From Amaricoccus macauensis (GTDB taxonomy: Bacteria > Pseudomonadota > Alphaproteobacteria > Rhodobacterales > Rhodobacteraceae), in NCBI RefSeq assembly GCF_014201905.1, contig NZ_JACHFM010000005.1, positions 1-64,000 of the forward strand: 64,000 nt of DNA. The letters are read 5' to 3'. Under the pieces are notes generated by a model. The model was not told the DNA's origin. It worked only from the letters and a program-made list of their open reading frames with translations, and did not search any database. This document shows, one piece after another, positions 34,311 through 43,778 of this stretch (positions are counted from its first letter, which is position 1; each line of letters opens with the position of its first letter). A program made the position numbers and the translations under genes.

Positions 34311-35753
34311 TCAGCCCGGGAACCAGCAGCTCCGCGGCACCCGGTAGGCCGCGAAGTCGGTCGTCACGTAGCCTTCTGCCGGACGCCAGCGCGCAACCTC
34401 GGTTCCCGGGGTACCACCGGGGCGGCAGTCGGGCGGCTCTCCCCGACCGACAAACAGCACCTCGCCCGGGCCGGGCGGCAACGGATGCTTCTGGGCGTAG
34501 TGGTGCGGCGGAAAGCCGTCGACCGGCTCGGCGTAGATCGTGAGGTCGGAATCGCGCAGCGTGTAGAAGAGATCGGCGAGAATATCGCGATTGGTGGCGA
34601 CGATTGCCTCGAGCCCCTGTTCGCGGGCGAGGCGCTCGAACTCGTGGGTCGCGGCGGTCCGCCCCACGTAGCGATAGAGCGCGAGCTGGTCTCCGAGGCG
34701 GAAACTGTCGGCGACGGTGGTCGCGACCGGCAGCGCGAGGGCGATCGCGCCATTGAGGACAAGCCCGGCCGCGAGCCAGCGCGGCCGGGGCGCCAGAACG
34801 GCGCTGGCGAGCACCGCCGCGGCCACATGTCCCGCGGCCGCCCAGTTGCCGTGCGCCCCGGCGAGGATCGCCTGCACCGAGACAATGAGAAACGTCGGCA
34901 GCGACAGGAACGCCAGAAGCCGCGCCCGGCTGTCCGACACCACGCGCCCGAGACCGAGGATATAGGCGGCGAAGAACACCGGCCCCGCGACACCGAACTG
35001 GGCGCCGATGAAGTCGAGAAGCTTGATCGGATAGAAACCGGCACCGCCTTCAAGCTTGGTGTTGTCCGCGGTGTGCTGCAGCGTCGTGAAGCCGTTCTGC
35101 AGGTTCCAGAAGATGTTCGGAGAGAGGATCAGCAAGCCGACCACGAGGGCAATGACCGCGTCCCGGCGCGCGATCCGCGCCTGCGGCATCACCAGGGCGG
35201 CAAGGACCGCGGAGATCGGAAAGTAGATCATCGCGTACTTCGAGAGCATCCCGACGCCGACCGCCGCGCCGAGGACGATCGCCCAGCCGATCGACCGGCG
35301 CTCGGCGAGGGTGATGAACGCAAGGATCGCCAGCGCGAAGCACGCGAGCATGGGTGTATCGGTCGAGACAAGAAGACTCGCGACGGCAACCGCGGGAAAG
35401 AGCGAAAAGCCGAAGCCGGCGACGGCGCCCGCGCGCGCGCCGTAGAGGCGCCGGGCGATCAGCCCGACGACGACCGAGGTGAAGGCCCAGATCAGCGGCA
35501 GCGGCAGACGGATCCAGAATGGCGAGTCAGACCCGATCGACGTCGACAGCCGAAGGATCCAGGCGATCAGCGGCGGCTTCGAATAATAACCCCACGCGAG
35601 CTGCTGCCCCCAGAACCAGTATTGCGCATCATCGACGTAGAGATCCGCCCGATCGAACGGCAGAAACGCCATCCGCCAGAGGGTGATCGCCCCGATCGCG
35701 AAAAGGCTGAGCACAAAGGCCCGGTTTCCGTCACTCAGTTCGTTGCGGTGCAT
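34311..35753 (-). CDS. GT39-family membrane glycosyltransferase
   Basis: A 480-residue multi-pass membrane protein of the PMT/ArnT-like GT39 superfamily. The first periplasmic loop carries the acidic motif LYVDDAQYWFWGQQLAWGYYSKPPLIAW, with the DDAQY (D-E/D) pair typical of catalysis, followed by about ten helices and a C-terminal soluble tail. Such enzymes move a sugar from a polyprenyl-phosphate carrier to lipid A, lipids or proteins on the periplasmic side. The 3' end lies 2 bp before the Pho-box-like array, and its start overlaps the LAB_N gene by 23 bp. It forms an ArnC/ArnT-style set with the two genes upstream. Confidence 0.88.
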   Translation of the reverse strand: MHRNELSDGNRAFVLSLFAIGAITLWRMAFLPFDRADLYVDDAQYWFWGQQLAWGYYSKPPLIAWILRLSTSIGSDSPFWIRLPLPLIWAFTSVVVGLIARRLYGARAGAVAGFGFSLFPAVAVASLLVSTDTPMLACFALAILAFITLAERRSIGWAIVLGAAVGVGMLSKYAMIYFPISAVLAALVMPQARIARRDAVIALVVGLLILSPNIFWNLQNGFTTLQHTADNTKLEGGAGFYPIKLLDFIGAQFGVAGPVFFAAYILGLGRVVSDSRARLLAFLSLPTFLIVSVQAILAGAHGNWAAAGHVAAAVLASAVLAPRPRWLAAGLVLNGAIALALPVATTVADSFRLGDQLALYRYVGRTAATHEFERLAREQGLEAIVATNRDILADLFYTLRDSDLTIYAEPVDGFPPHHYAQKHPLPPGPGEVLFVGRGEPPDCRPGGTPGTEVARWRPAEGYVTTDFAAYRVPRSCWFPG

Positions 35754-36033
35754 GAATCAGCCAGAGATTGCGAGCGTAGACCATGAGACCCATGGCCTGC
35801 CCCAGCATGAACACCGGATCGCGGCGATAGATTGCGTAGGCGAGGAGCACGATCCCGCCACCGACCGAGAAGTACCAGAAGGCCACGGGCATGACCGACT
35901 GCCGCGCCCGCTCGGACATGATCCACTGGACCAGGAAGCGCATGGAAAACAGCGCCTGCCCGACGAAGCCGACCATCACCCACCAGAATTCGCCCCAATG
36001 GTCGACGTGGAAGATGGTAAAGACCGCCTCCAT
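35731..36033 (-). CDS. Lipid-A-disaccharide synthase N-terminal-domain protein (LAB_N)
   Basis: A 100-residue protein with three hydrophobic helices, matching the LAB_N family: WGEFWWVMVGFVGQALFSMRFLVQWIMSE then VMPVAFWYFSVGGGIVLLAYAIYRRDPVFMLGQ. The family is small and integral to the membrane; its sequence occurs fused to or beside lipid-A or polyprenyl-sugar genes. It may act like a small flippase partner (ArnE/F-like), by inference. It lies between GT2 (its ATG shares a base with the GT2 stop) and GT39 (23-bp overlap), so all three are tightly coupled. Confidence 0.85.
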   Translation of the reverse strand: MEAVFTIFHVDHWGEFWWVMVGFVGQALFSMRFLVQWIMSERARQSVMPVAFWYFSVGGGIVLLAYAIYRRDPVFMLGQAMGLMVYARNLWLIHAPQRTE

Positions 36034-36800
36034 CAGGCGTCGCCCTCGACCGGCGCGAGCTCCATGGGGCGGGCCTTCCGGCGCCGCTTGATCAGCCACA
36101 TGACGCCGAGCAGATCCCAGACGCCGGCGATCGCCCGGCTGATGTTGGCATAGTTCGATTTCCCCGCATGCCGGGCGTCATGCGCCACGTCCACGTGAAT
36201 CGTCCGCCACCCGTCACGCGCCACCAGCGCCGGCAGATAGCGGTGCATGTGATCGAAGTAGGGCAGGCCGAGGAACACGTCGCGTGGCAGAAGCTTCAGC
36301 CCGCAGCCGGTATCGCGGGTACCATCGTTCAGCAACCGCTGACGGATACCGTTGGCCCAGCGCGAGGCAATCCGCTTCGAGGCGGTGTCCTTCCGCCCGA
36401 CCCGCTGGCCCGCAACGAGACCGACGCCCTCCGGGAACGCGGTGCCTTCGAGGCGGGCGACGAGTTTGCGGATCTCCATGGGAGGGTTCTGCCCGTCGCC
36501 ATCGAGCGTGCAGATCACCCGGCCATGGGCGAAACTCACGCCGCTCGCGATCGCCGCGGACTGCCCGGCGCTGTTGCGGTGCTGCACCAGGCGCAGCATC
36601 GGCAATTCCTGACGCAACGCCAGCACCCGGTGAGCGGTGTCATCGGTCGAGCCGTCATCCACGAAGATTATCTCAAAGGGGGCGAGGTCGGCGCATGCAG
36701 CCGCAATGCCCTCAGCGACGAAGACGACGTTCTCAGCCTCGTTCTTGAGCGGCACCACCACGGAAAGCCAAGGCGCGACCCGATCCAGTTTCGACGCCAT
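36033..36800 (-). CDS. GT2-family glycosyltransferase (dolichol-phosphate mannose synthase-like)
   Basis: A 255-residue protein: WLSVVVPLKNEAENV and EIIFVDDGSTDDTAHRV are the nucleotide-sugar motifs, CTLDGDGQNPPMEI is the DxD metal site, and GCGLKLLPRDVFLGLPYFDHMHRY matches ArnC / DPM1-type synthases. It would load a sugar from a nucleotide donor onto undecaprenyl phosphate at the cytoplasmic face. GT39 would then transfer that sugar outside. First gene of the run GT2 - LAB_N - GT39. Confidence 0.9.
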   Translation of the reverse strand: MASKLDRVAPWLSVVVPLKNEAENVVFVAEGIAAACADLAPFEIIFVDDGSTDDTAHRVLALRQELPMLRLVQHRNSAGQSAAIASGVSFAHGRVICTLDGDGQNPPMEIRKLVARLEGTAFPEGVGLVAGQRVGRKDTASKRIASRWANGIRQRLLNDGTRDTGCGLKLLPRDVFLGLPYFDHMHRYLPALVARDGWRTIHVDVAHDARHAGKSNYANISRAIAGVWDLLGVMWLIKRRRKARPMELAPVEGDA

Positions 36801-37079
36801 CTGCCCTCGCTTCTTCTCCCGGCACCGGGCAACGATAATTTAGCCAACGGCCCGGGTAAACCGAGGATCCGCGAGGGTCAAGCCACGCTCCCCGAGTGGT
36901 GAAAACCGTCATCGCCGGAAGGGCCGTTGCGCGATCCGGGCGTCCCGGCGACACGCGAACCGCGGCCGGACCGGAAACCGATCCGCCCCGCCAGGTTCCC
37001 GAAGCACAAGGGGGCGCCCATGATCTCCGGCAGCCCGCGTCATCAAGGCGAGCAAAATGTCCATGGCAGGCCACCCCGC

Positions 37080-38636
37080 CTACAGCAACCATTCGACCGG
37101 CAGCAGCCCGATCACGGCGATGGCCGCCTGCCTGAACCAGCTTGCGCCGGGTTCCTGCTGGTAGATGCCAAGCTTGCCGTCGGGCATCTCCTCGGTCCAT
37201 GCCATCTGGCCATCGAGTGTCAGGACGGGCTGATAGGAGGCCCGTTTCAGCGGCCCGTCGAACCCCTCGGACACCCGGCGGGCCATGGTCGGGCTGTCGA
37301 TCAGAAAGCCCATCTCGCAATTCAGCAGCGCCGAGCGCGGGTCGAAATTGAACGATCCGATGAAGACGCGGCGATCGTCGACGGCGAAGGTCTTGGCGTG
37401 CAGCGCCGCGCCGGAAAGTCCAAGCCGCTTCAGCTCCTCGCGGCCCGGCTCCTGTTCCGCGCGAAGCTTCAGCTCGAAGAGCTCCGCGCCCGCCTTCAGC
37501 AGATCGCGACGGTATTTCGTGTAGCCGGCATGGACGATCAGCACGTCCGTCGTGTTCATCGCGTTCGTCAGGATCCGCACGCGCTTGCCTGAGCGCGCCA
37601 GATCCCCGAAGAGCCGCGTCCCCTGCTTGCCCGGCACGAAATAGGCCGAAACGACGTCGATCCCGGTGCGGACCTCGCCGAGGATGCCCGAGAGCCGGGT
37701 GATCATCAGCTGATCGCGGGACGCCTTGCCCTCCCCCTTCACCGGATCGTCGGCAACGACCTCGACCCGGGTAAACTCCGGCCTGACGGATCCGCCCCGG
37801 AAGCGGCTCGCGCTCGACTCGAGTTGGCCCACGAGTTTCCCTGCCGCCTCGCTGCGCGCGGACTCGGCGACGCTGGCCAGAAATGCGTCGAGATCGCCCT
37901 CACCCCTGATGATCTGGTCAACCGGGAAGGCCGAGGCGCTGTTCCAGTAGGCGTCAAAGACATCGGCGGTCTTGCCGACCACGTCACCAAAGGCCAGCAC
38001 GTCCATGTCGAGGTAGTAGTTCGCATCCCCGACCCGAAAATATTCGTCGCCGATGTTGCGCCCGCCAATGATCGCCGCCTCGCCGTCGACGATGAAGGAT
38101 TTGTTGTGCATCCTCCGGTTCATCCGCATGAAATCCAGCGCGTAGCCGGCCATCTTGGGCGTGCGGATAGTCGAGGGGTTGAAGAGCCGGATCTCGAAAT
38201 TGTCGAGCGCGTTCAGCGTGGCCATGACGCCGTCGAGCCCCGGCACGCCATTGTCGTCCAGCAGCAGGCGCACCCGCACGCCGCGCTTCGAGGCGTCGTA
38301 GAGCATCTTCAGCAGCAGCCGCCCCGACGTGTCGTCGTGCCAGATGTAATATTGTGCGTCGATCGAACGGTCAGCGATCTCCGACAGGGCAAGGCGGCTG
38401 CCCAGCGCGTCGTGGCCACCCGCCAGCGGGATGACGCCGCTCTCATGCTCATGCCCCGCCATCCCGGCGCGCACCCGCTCCGCGAGCCGCGTCGATGGAT
38501 CACGCGGCAGCGACACTTCCGGTGCGCGGCCCGAGATGTCCGGCAGTGGGAACAGCCATCGTCCGGCGAGGACGCCGACGACGGCAAGAAGCACCAGCCC
38601 CGCGAGAAAAACCCCGATCCGCACCAGCATTGGCAT
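37080..38636 (-). CDS. Phospholipase D family protein (cardiolipin synthase ClsC-like)
   Basis: A 518-residue protein with an N-terminal membrane helix (VRIGVFLAGLVLLAVVGVLAG) and two HKD motifs: MHNKSFIVDGEAAIIGGRN and LHAKTFAVDDRRVFIGSFNFD. This two-motif architecture with a long inter-domain segment and periplasmic placement matches ClsC-type cardiolipin synthases and related phosphatidyltransferases. Expected action is phosphatidyl transfer between phospholipids, or phospholipid hydrolysis. The start MPMLVRI was chosen to expose the anchor helix; the frame stays open upstream to 38807. It lies next to the lipid-remodelling locus but is separated by 279 bp without clear structure. Confidence 0.85.
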   Translation of the reverse strand: MPMLVRIGVFLAGLVLLAVVGVLAGRWLFPLPDISGRAPEVSLPRDPSTRLAERVRAGMAGHEHESGVIPLAGGHDALGSRLALSEIADRSIDAQYYIWHDDTSGRLLLKMLYDASKRGVRVRLLLDDNGVPGLDGVMATLNALDNFEIRLFNPSTIRTPKMAGYALDFMRMNRRMHNKSFIVDGEAAIIGGRNIGDEYFRVGDANYYLDMDVLAFGDVVGKTADVFDAYWNSASAFPVDQIIRGEGDLDAFLASVAESARSEAAGKLVGQLESSASRFRGGSVRPEFTRVEVVADDPVKGEGKASRDQLMITRLSGILGEVRTGIDVVSAYFVPGKQGTRLFGDLARSGKRVRILTNAMNTTDVLIVHAGYTKYRRDLLKAGAELFELKLRAEQEPGREELKRLGLSGAALHAKTFAVDDRRVFIGSFNFDPRSALLNCEMGFLIDSPTMARRVSEGFDGPLKRASYQPVLTLDGQMAWTEEMPDGKLGIYQQEPGASWFRQAAIAVIGLLPVEWLL

Positions 38637-39003
38637 GTTTCCCCTCGTGCCCGCCGAGGACCAACGCACTGACGGCGAAATCGACCGTCGGGAAGCGCAG
38701 GTCCATTGCTCGATCCATGGCCGCCGGTGAATGTCAGACCAGAGCCCGAACGCGACATGAAGGGCGCGGAAGGCGTCGACTTGCGACATGGTCATGCGGC
38801 CATGCAATCACGCCGCCCACGATGAAACAGACCAGACCAGGGCAGCCGCGCATCGCCCCCGGAGTGTCTTTTTTTCAACTTCCGATCCCCGCAGATGCCG
38901 TGGGGAATGCTACGGAATTTTCCCCCCCTTTTTGAGGGAGGAAGAACCATTTCAGCTGAGGTGACGATTTTCGACGGGTTTTCGCGACAGGCGAATTTCG
39001 TAC
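38637..39003. other. Gene-free spacer downstream of tRNA-Pro
   Basis: No gene is supported in this 367-bp stretch. It holds a T7 run at about 38869-38875 and, reading from the tRNA on the minus strand, a CCTCCCTC-AAAAA-GGGGGGG structure at about 38922-38942 followed by AAAATT. This may serve to end the tRNA transcript. The remainder shows nothing. Confidence 0.5.
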
Positions 39004-39080
39004 TGGTCGGAGTGAGAGGATTCGAACCTCCGACCCCCTGCTCCCGAAGCAGGTGCGCTACCAGGCTGCGCTACACTCCG
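39004..39080 (-). tRNA. tRNA-Pro, anticodon CGG
   Basis: A 77-nt cloverleaf on the minus strand beginning CGGAGTG and ending CACTCCG plus discriminator A and an encoded CCA (39006-39004). The acceptor stem is perfect. The anticodon arm is CCTGC-TTCGGGA-GCAGG, so positions 34-36 read CGG, for CCG proline codons, which are abundant in this genome. The T arm has GGTTCGAATCC. Confidence 0.95.
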
Positions 39081-39187
39081 ACTGGCGCGTCTCTTAATGC
39101 GGTTGCGGGGGGAGCGCAACGGCCTTCGTTCGGGGTTTCTCGCGACGTCCGCGCGCGCATCAGCGGCCCCGGCCGGAGGCGGTCGCG

Positions 39188-40144
39188 TCAGTCGGCATCC
39201 CGCCGCGCCAGCCGGCGGAGCAGGCTGATCCTCGGGTAGATGCCGGAGACATAACGGCTCTCGGTGCGGAGTACCGGACGGGTGCTCGACCGGCTGTCCT
39301 CGCGGAAGACCACGTAGATGCCGCTCAGGATGATGATCCCGGCCCCGAGCGCCGTCGGCCAATCCGGGCGCTCGTGGAAGAAGAACGCACCATAGACCAC
39401 GGCCCAGAGGATCTGGGAGTACTGCATGGGTGCCACGACGACCGCCCGCCCGGTCCGGTAGGCGGCGATCTGGCAGAGCGCCGCCGTGAAGCCGAGAAGC
39501 GCCATCAGCGCCACCCCGCCAAGGTGAAGCCCGGGCATCGGCTTGTAGACGAAGGGCAGGATGCACCCCATGACGAGGATGTTCGCCACCATCGGATAGA
39601 GCAGGAGCACGGCGCTGCGCTCCTCCGCGCCGATCTTGCGCACGACGACCGCCGCGACCGACGAGCAGACGGCTGCCGCGAGCGCCGCGAGATGCCCGGA
39701 CGAGAATTCGGTGGCGCCCGGGCGAAGCACCACAAGTACCCCGAGGAGGCCGACCATCACCGCGATCGAGCGATGCAGGCCCACCGTCTCGCCGAGAACC
39801 GGCACCGCGAGGACGGTGATGAGCAGCGGCGCCGCGAAGATCAGCGCATAGGTCTGGGCCAGCGGCAGCACCGAGAAGGCATAGAACGCCGAAGTGGTGC
39901 TGACGACCGCCGCCGCGGTGCGCAGCAGCGTCCACCACGGATGCCGGGGCCGCAGATCGCCCTGCATCCTGTCCCGGAGCAGCATGAGGGTGACAATCGG
40001 GAAGCCGAAGAGCGTCGAGAAGAAGACGATCTGGAACGGCGCGTAGACTTCGCCCAGAAACTTCACCACCACGTCGTGGGTGGAGTAGATGCCGAAGGCT
40101 GCGAGCGCGAACATCGCGCCGCGGGTATTCGAGGTCAGCGGCAT
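39188..40144 (-). CDS. EamA/DMT-family transporter
   Basis: A 318-residue, ten-helix protein with two EamA repeats: GAMFALAAFGIYSTHDVVVKFLGE starts the first, and AVVVAPMQYSQILWAVVYGAFFFHE lies in the second. The 30-residue tail is polar and Arg-rich. The substrate is unknown. The start at 40144 was preferred over open upstream sequence because the helix pattern begins there. Upstream, 40145-40443 is a 299-bp gap whose only clear structure is the leuB terminator. Confidence 0.85.
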   Translation of the reverse strand: MPLTSNTRGAMFALAAFGIYSTHDVVVKFLGEVYAPFQIVFFSTLFGFPIVTLMLLRDRMQGDLRPRHPWWTLLRTAAAVVSTTSAFYAFSVLPLAQTYALIFAAPLLITVLAVPVLGETVGLHRSIAVMVGLLGVLVVLRPGATEFSSGHLAALAAAVCSSVAAVVVRKIGAEERSAVLLLYPMVANILVMGCILPFVYKPMPGLHLGGVALMALLGFTAALCQIAAYRTGRAVVVAPMQYSQILWAVVYGAFFFHERPDWPTALGAGIIILSGIYVVFREDSRSSTRPVLRTESRYVSGIYPRISLLRRLARRDAD

Positions 40145-40386
40145 CCGTGCCGCCTCATGCCGTGTCGGGCGATCGCCATGGTCTTCCTCCGGGGGGCTTC
40201 CCGAAAGGCATAAGCGCGTATCGTGGAGAGAACAACCTTCCAGGTACCGAAAATACCCCCGGCTGATCAGCCTCAACAGACGGGCCCTCCGCCAAACGCC
40301 TTGCATGACGCCGAAGCGGAGGGATTTTGCGACCCCGGACATTCCCGGCTGCATCCTCAGCCCTGAGGACTGAAAATTCACTTTCG

Positions 40387-40422
40387 CGACCAGCGGGCGC
40401 AGTGCATCCGCCCGTCTGGTCG
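40387..40422 (-). terminator. Terminator downstream of leuB
   Basis: CGACCAG-CGGGCG and CGCCCG-T-CTGGTCG form a 13-bp stem with one bulged base and a short loop. On the leuB strand it is followed by CGAAAGTGAATTTTC, giving a modest T run. It begins 22 bp past the leuB stop. Confidence 0.6.
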
Positions 40423-40443
40423 GGGTACGCGCGCAGAGCGCGA

Positions 40444-41544
40444 CTAGCCGAGCGCCGCGACGATGGCGTCGCCCATTTCCGATGTCGTGACCGCCTTGCC
40501 GCCACCCGGGCCGATCAGATCGGCGGTGCGCAGGCCGTCGGCCAGCACCCGTTCCACCGCCGCTTCCAGCCGGTCGGCGTCGGCGCCTGCGTCAAAGGAG
40601 TAGCGCAGCGCCATGGCAAAGGAGAGGATGCAGGCGATCGGGTTCGCCTTGCCCTGACCGGCGATGTCGGGCGCCGAGCCATGGACCGGCTCGTAGAGCG
40701 CCTTGCGCCGTCCGGTCTTGGGGTCCGGCGCGCCGAGCGAGGCCGAGGGCAGCATCCCGAGCGATCCGGTGAGCATCGCCGCCACGTCCGAGAGCATGTC
40801 GCCAAAGAGGTTGTCGGTGACGATGACGTCGAACTGCTTCGGCGCGCGCACGAGCTGCATTCCGCCAGCGTCGGCCAGCATGTGGCTGAGTTCGACGTCG
40901 GGGAAGCGTGCGTCGTGGGTCTGCTGGACCACCTCGTTCCAGAGGACACCCGACTTCATCACGTTGCGCTTTTCCATCGAGCAGACGCGCTTGTCGCGGA
41001 CCCGCGCCATCTCGAAGGCGACCGCCGAGATCCGCTCGATCTCGAAGCTGTCGTAGACCTGCGTGTCGATCGCCCGCTTCTGGCCGTTGCCAAGGTCGGT
41101 GATCGTCTTGGGCTCGCCAAAGTAGACGCCGCCGGTCAGCTCGCGCACGATGAGGATGTCGAGGCCCTCGACCAGCTCGCGCTTCAGCGACGAGAAGTCC
41201 GCCAGCGCGTCGAAGCACTTCGCCGGCCGCAGGTTGGCGAAGAGCTCGAGATCCTTGCGCAGGCGCAGCAGGCCCGCCTCGGGGCGCACATCATAGGGCA
41301 CCTTGTCCCACTTCGGGCCGCCGACCGCGGCGAGCAACACCGCGTCCGCCGCCTGCGCCTTCTCCATGGCCGCGTCGCTGATCGCAGCACCATGGGCATC
41401 GTAGGCGCAGCCGCCGACCAGCTCCTCCTCGACGGTGAACGGGCGGCCGTTGGCGCCGAACCAGCCGATCACCTTGCGGACCTCGGCCATCACCTCCGGG
41501 CCGATGCCGTCGCCGGGCAGGATGAGAAGGGTCGGGGTGGCCAT
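40444..41544 (-). CDS. leuB: 3-isopropylmalate dehydrogenase
   Basis: A 366-residue enzyme: [17 protein letters not shown] at the N-terminus, the substrate motif [13 protein letters not shown], catalytic Tyr/Lys region around [10 protein letters not shown] and [12 protein letters not shown], metal Asp residues in [16 protein letters not shown], and the NAD adenosine loop [18 protein letters not shown]. It oxidatively decarboxylates 3-isopropylmalate in leucine synthesis. The start MATPTLL has GAGG six or seven bases upstream; an upstream in-frame codon at 41562 is less likely. leuC/leuD are not in the window. Confidence 0.96.
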   Translation of the reverse strand: MATPTLLILPGDGIGPEVMAEVRKVIGWFGANGRPFTVEEELVGGCAYDAHGAAISDAAMEKAQAADAVLLAAVGGPKWDKVPYDVRPEAGLLRLRKDLELFANLRPAKCFDALADFSSLKRELVEGLDILIVRELTGGVYFGEPKTITDLGNGQKRAIDTQVYDSFEIERISAVAFEMARVRDKRVCSMEKRNVMKSGVLWNEVVQQTHDARFPDVELSHMLADAGGMQLVRAPKQFDVIVTDNLFGDMLSDVAAMLTGSLGMLPSASLGAPDPKTGRRKALYEPVHGSAPDIAGQGKANPIACILSFAMALRYSFDAGADADRLEAAVERVLADGLRTADLIGPGGGKAVTTSEMGDAIVAALG

Positions 41545-41636
41545 GGCAAACCTCGGAGGCAAGGGAATGGGACGGAGATGTTCCCGCGGTATCGCCTCCC
41601 CTGCCGGGGGTCAAGCCGGGGGGCAAGGTGGGCGCC

Positions 41637-42749
41637 TCAGGGCAGAGCGATGTCGACCCAGACCAGCCGGTGCGCGGACGCCGCCGCCGCCGCGGCGGCG
41701 AACGGCTCGCCGGAAGCGGGCCAGAAGACGCCCGCGCCCGCGATTTCCAGATCAACGGACGGCAGCACGTAGTCCACCCGCAGGTTCCCCGGCCCCGCCT
41801 CGTCCCAGTCGGCGGTGTCGAGTTCGGGCGGCCCGGCGTGGCCCGGGCTTGCCGCCGCTCGGCCACCCTCGCTGGCAGGGCGCGGATCCTGCAGGCGCGG
41901 GTGCGCGAGCAACCCGGCGATCCCGTCGCGAAGCCCCGCGCCGTCGAACGGATCGGCGTTGAGGTTGCCGAGCACGACGAAGCCCGCGTGCGGGGCGGTT
42001 GCCGGCTGGCCGGTGTCGTCGGGCAGGACCGCTCCGCCGAGCCATGCGGTCCAGAAGCCGATCTCGTCGTGATTGCGCCGGCGGTTGAACCCTTCCGTCC
42101 CGTCGAACAGCGGCGGCGTCGGCGCGGCGGCGAGCAGGTGCAACCTGCCGCCCCCCGGAAGCACCACCGGCACGTCCCAGTGCGACCGCGACGACAGCCG
42201 AAGCTCGGCGGCCGCCACCGGGTCAGGAAAGGGCGTGCCGTCGTGCTTCGTCGGCAGCAGCGCGCCGGGCAGGTCGCGCCAGCGCAGCAGGCGGAAGCTG
42301 CGGGCCGCGGCGGAGTCGATTGGCAGGCGCGACAGGATCGCCATGCCGCCGTTGCCGGGAAACCGCCCCCAACCCCAGCCGTCCGCCCAGTCGGTGCGCT
42401 TGCCGTTGCCGTCGAGATCGAAGCCCGAGGGCTCGCCGGCGTTCACCGCCGCGCGGAAGCGATGGGGAAGGACGAGGCCGTCCGGACCCGACGCGAGGAG
42501 GTCGGCGAAGGCCGCAAGCGCCATCCCCTGATGGTCGTCGTCCATGCCGGAGAGCAGAAGCACATCGGGCCGGGCGGCGCGAAGCACCGTGGCGATGGCC
42601 GCGAGCTGCGGCGATGGCGGCCTCGCGAGGTCGCCGAGAAGTTCGCCCGCCGCGTCACGGGCGAGCCCCACGTCCCAGGTGGCGACGCGCAGCGTCTCGG
42701 CCGCCACCGGAGCAGAGAGACAGACCAAAGCGAGAAGTGGGCGCAGCAT
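41637..42749 (-). CDS. Exported endonuclease/exonuclease/phosphatase (EEP) family protein
   Basis: A 370-residue protein with a signal peptide (LLALVCLSAPVAAE) and the EEP fold: LRVATWDVGLA at the start, a metal or catalytic region DVLLLSGMDDDHQ, GGMAILSR, FVVLGNLNADPFDG and a final RLVWVDIAL. The usual final D-H pair of the family is not evident as SDH (here AHRLVW), and the first Asn is Asp (ATWDVG), so activity may differ from a nuclease. It could be a secreted nuclease or phosphodiesterase. A GTG nine bases upstream is an alternative start. Confidence 0.8.
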   Translation of the reverse strand: MLRPLLALVCLSAPVAAETLRVATWDVGLARDAAGELLGDLARPPSPQLAAIATVLRAARPDVLLLSGMDDDHQGMALAAFADLLASGPDGLVLPHRFRAAVNAGEPSGFDLDGNGKRTDWADGWGWGRFPGNGGMAILSRLPIDSAAARSFRLLRWRDLPGALLPTKHDGTPFPDPVAAAELRLSSRSHWDVPVVLPGGGRLHLLAAAPTPPLFDGTEGFNRRRNHDEIGFWTAWLGGAVLPDDTGQPATAPHAGFVVLGNLNADPFDGAGLRDGIAGLLAHPRLQDPRPASEGGRAAASPGHAGPPELDTADWDEAGPGNLRVDYVLPSVDLEIAGAGVFWPASGEPFAAAAAAASAHRLVWVDIALP

Positions 42750-42784
42750 GGGACGCACGCTCGGCGGTCAGGGTTGAGGGCGGG

Positions 42785-43663
42785 TTAATGCCGGCCCAGC
42801 AACTCGATGTATCGACGCGCGCCCAGACCGAGCGGCCGGTCACTGCGCCAGACCACGTCGACCCAGAGGCGAAGTTCGTTGCTCATGTCGGCAAGAGCTA
42901 CCTCCGCGAGACGCCCCTCGGCAATCAGCGGCTGCACCAGCGTGCGCGGCAGGTACGCCCAGCCGAGACCGGCCTCGACGAGCCCGAGCGTCGCGAGATG
43001 GCTGTCCGTGCGCCAGAGCTGGCGCGCAACCACGAGCCGGGGGTCGATGCGGCTGCGGTCCCGCCCGGCAACGGCGATCTGGCGGGCGCCGACGAGATCG
43101 ACAGCGCCCGGAGGCGCGCCGGCGACCAGCGGATGGCCGGGCGCCGCGACCGGCAGCAGCACCTCCTGCCCCACCTCGCGAAACGCCTCGTGGTCGCTCA
43201 TGAGCACCGGCCGCTCGAAGACGACCGCGAGCGCGGCTTCGCCGCCGTGCAGGCTGCGCAGCACCTCGTCCTGCGGCCCGGAGATCACTTCGACCTCGAG
43301 CGCCGGGAACTCGACGGCCAGCGCCGCCAGCGGATTGCGCCACGGCCCGACCAGAAGCTCGTCGGCGACCGCGAGACCGAGCCGCCGCTCGAGACCGGCG
43401 TGAAGCGAGAGTGCATGCGCCTCGATGCGGTGCAGGCTGTCGGCGATGGCGCGCGCCTCGGGCTCCAGCGCGCGGGCGGCAGCGGTGGGCACCGGCTCTC
43501 GTCCCGACCGGTCGAAGAGCTGGAGATCGAGTTCTGCCTCGAGATTGCCAATCGCCATGCTGACCGCCGACGGCGCGCGCCGGAGCGCCCGCGCCGCTGC
43601 GGAGAATGACCCGTGGTCGAGCACCGCGAGGAACAACCGGACTGACTCCGAGCTGAACGCCAT
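42785..43663 (-). CDS. LysR-family transcriptional regulator
   Basis: A 292-residue regulator: winged helix-turn-helix at residues about 5-60 (LFLAVLDHGSFSAAARALRRAPSAVSMAIGNLEAELDLQLFDRS) followed by a substrate-binding domain. It diverges from a PACE efflux gene 115 bp away, the classic LysR/target layout. Known LysR partners of PACE genes (AceR with AceI) activate the pump in response to biocides or polyamines, so the same is inferred here. The start MAFSSES has AGGTGG close upstream. Confidence 0.9.
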   Translation of the reverse strand: MAFSSESVRLFLAVLDHGSFSAAARALRRAPSAVSMAIGNLEAELDLQLFDRSGREPVPTAAARALEPEARAIADSLHRIEAHALSLHAGLERRLGLAVADELLVGPWRNPLAALAVEFPALEVEVISGPQDEVLRSLHGGEAALAVVFERPVLMSDHEAFREVGQEVLLPVAAPGHPLVAGAPPGAVDLVGARQIAVAGRDRSRIDPRLVVARQLWRTDSHLATLGLVEAGLGWAYLPRTLVQPLIAEGRLAEVALADMSNELRLWVDVVWRSDRPLGLGARRYIELLGRH

Positions 43664-43680
43664 CCGCCACCTGTCAGAAA

Positions 43681-43714
43681 GACTGATAGAACCTGTCTGG
43701 CACAATCAGCAGTC
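43681..43714. promoter_or_regulatory. Inverted repeat in the LysR/PACE intergenic region
   Basis: GACTGAT (43681-43687) is mirrored by ATCAG (43705-43709) and CAGTC (43710-43714). Such dyads between a LysR gene and its divergent target are typical LysR binding sites, though the spacing here is looser than the standard T-N11-A box. Candidate operator only. Confidence 0.4.
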
Positions 43715-43778
43715 GTGAGTATGTTGTCCACGGAATTTGGATGCAGGGGGACCGCCCGTTGGGGCGGCAAAATCGAGA

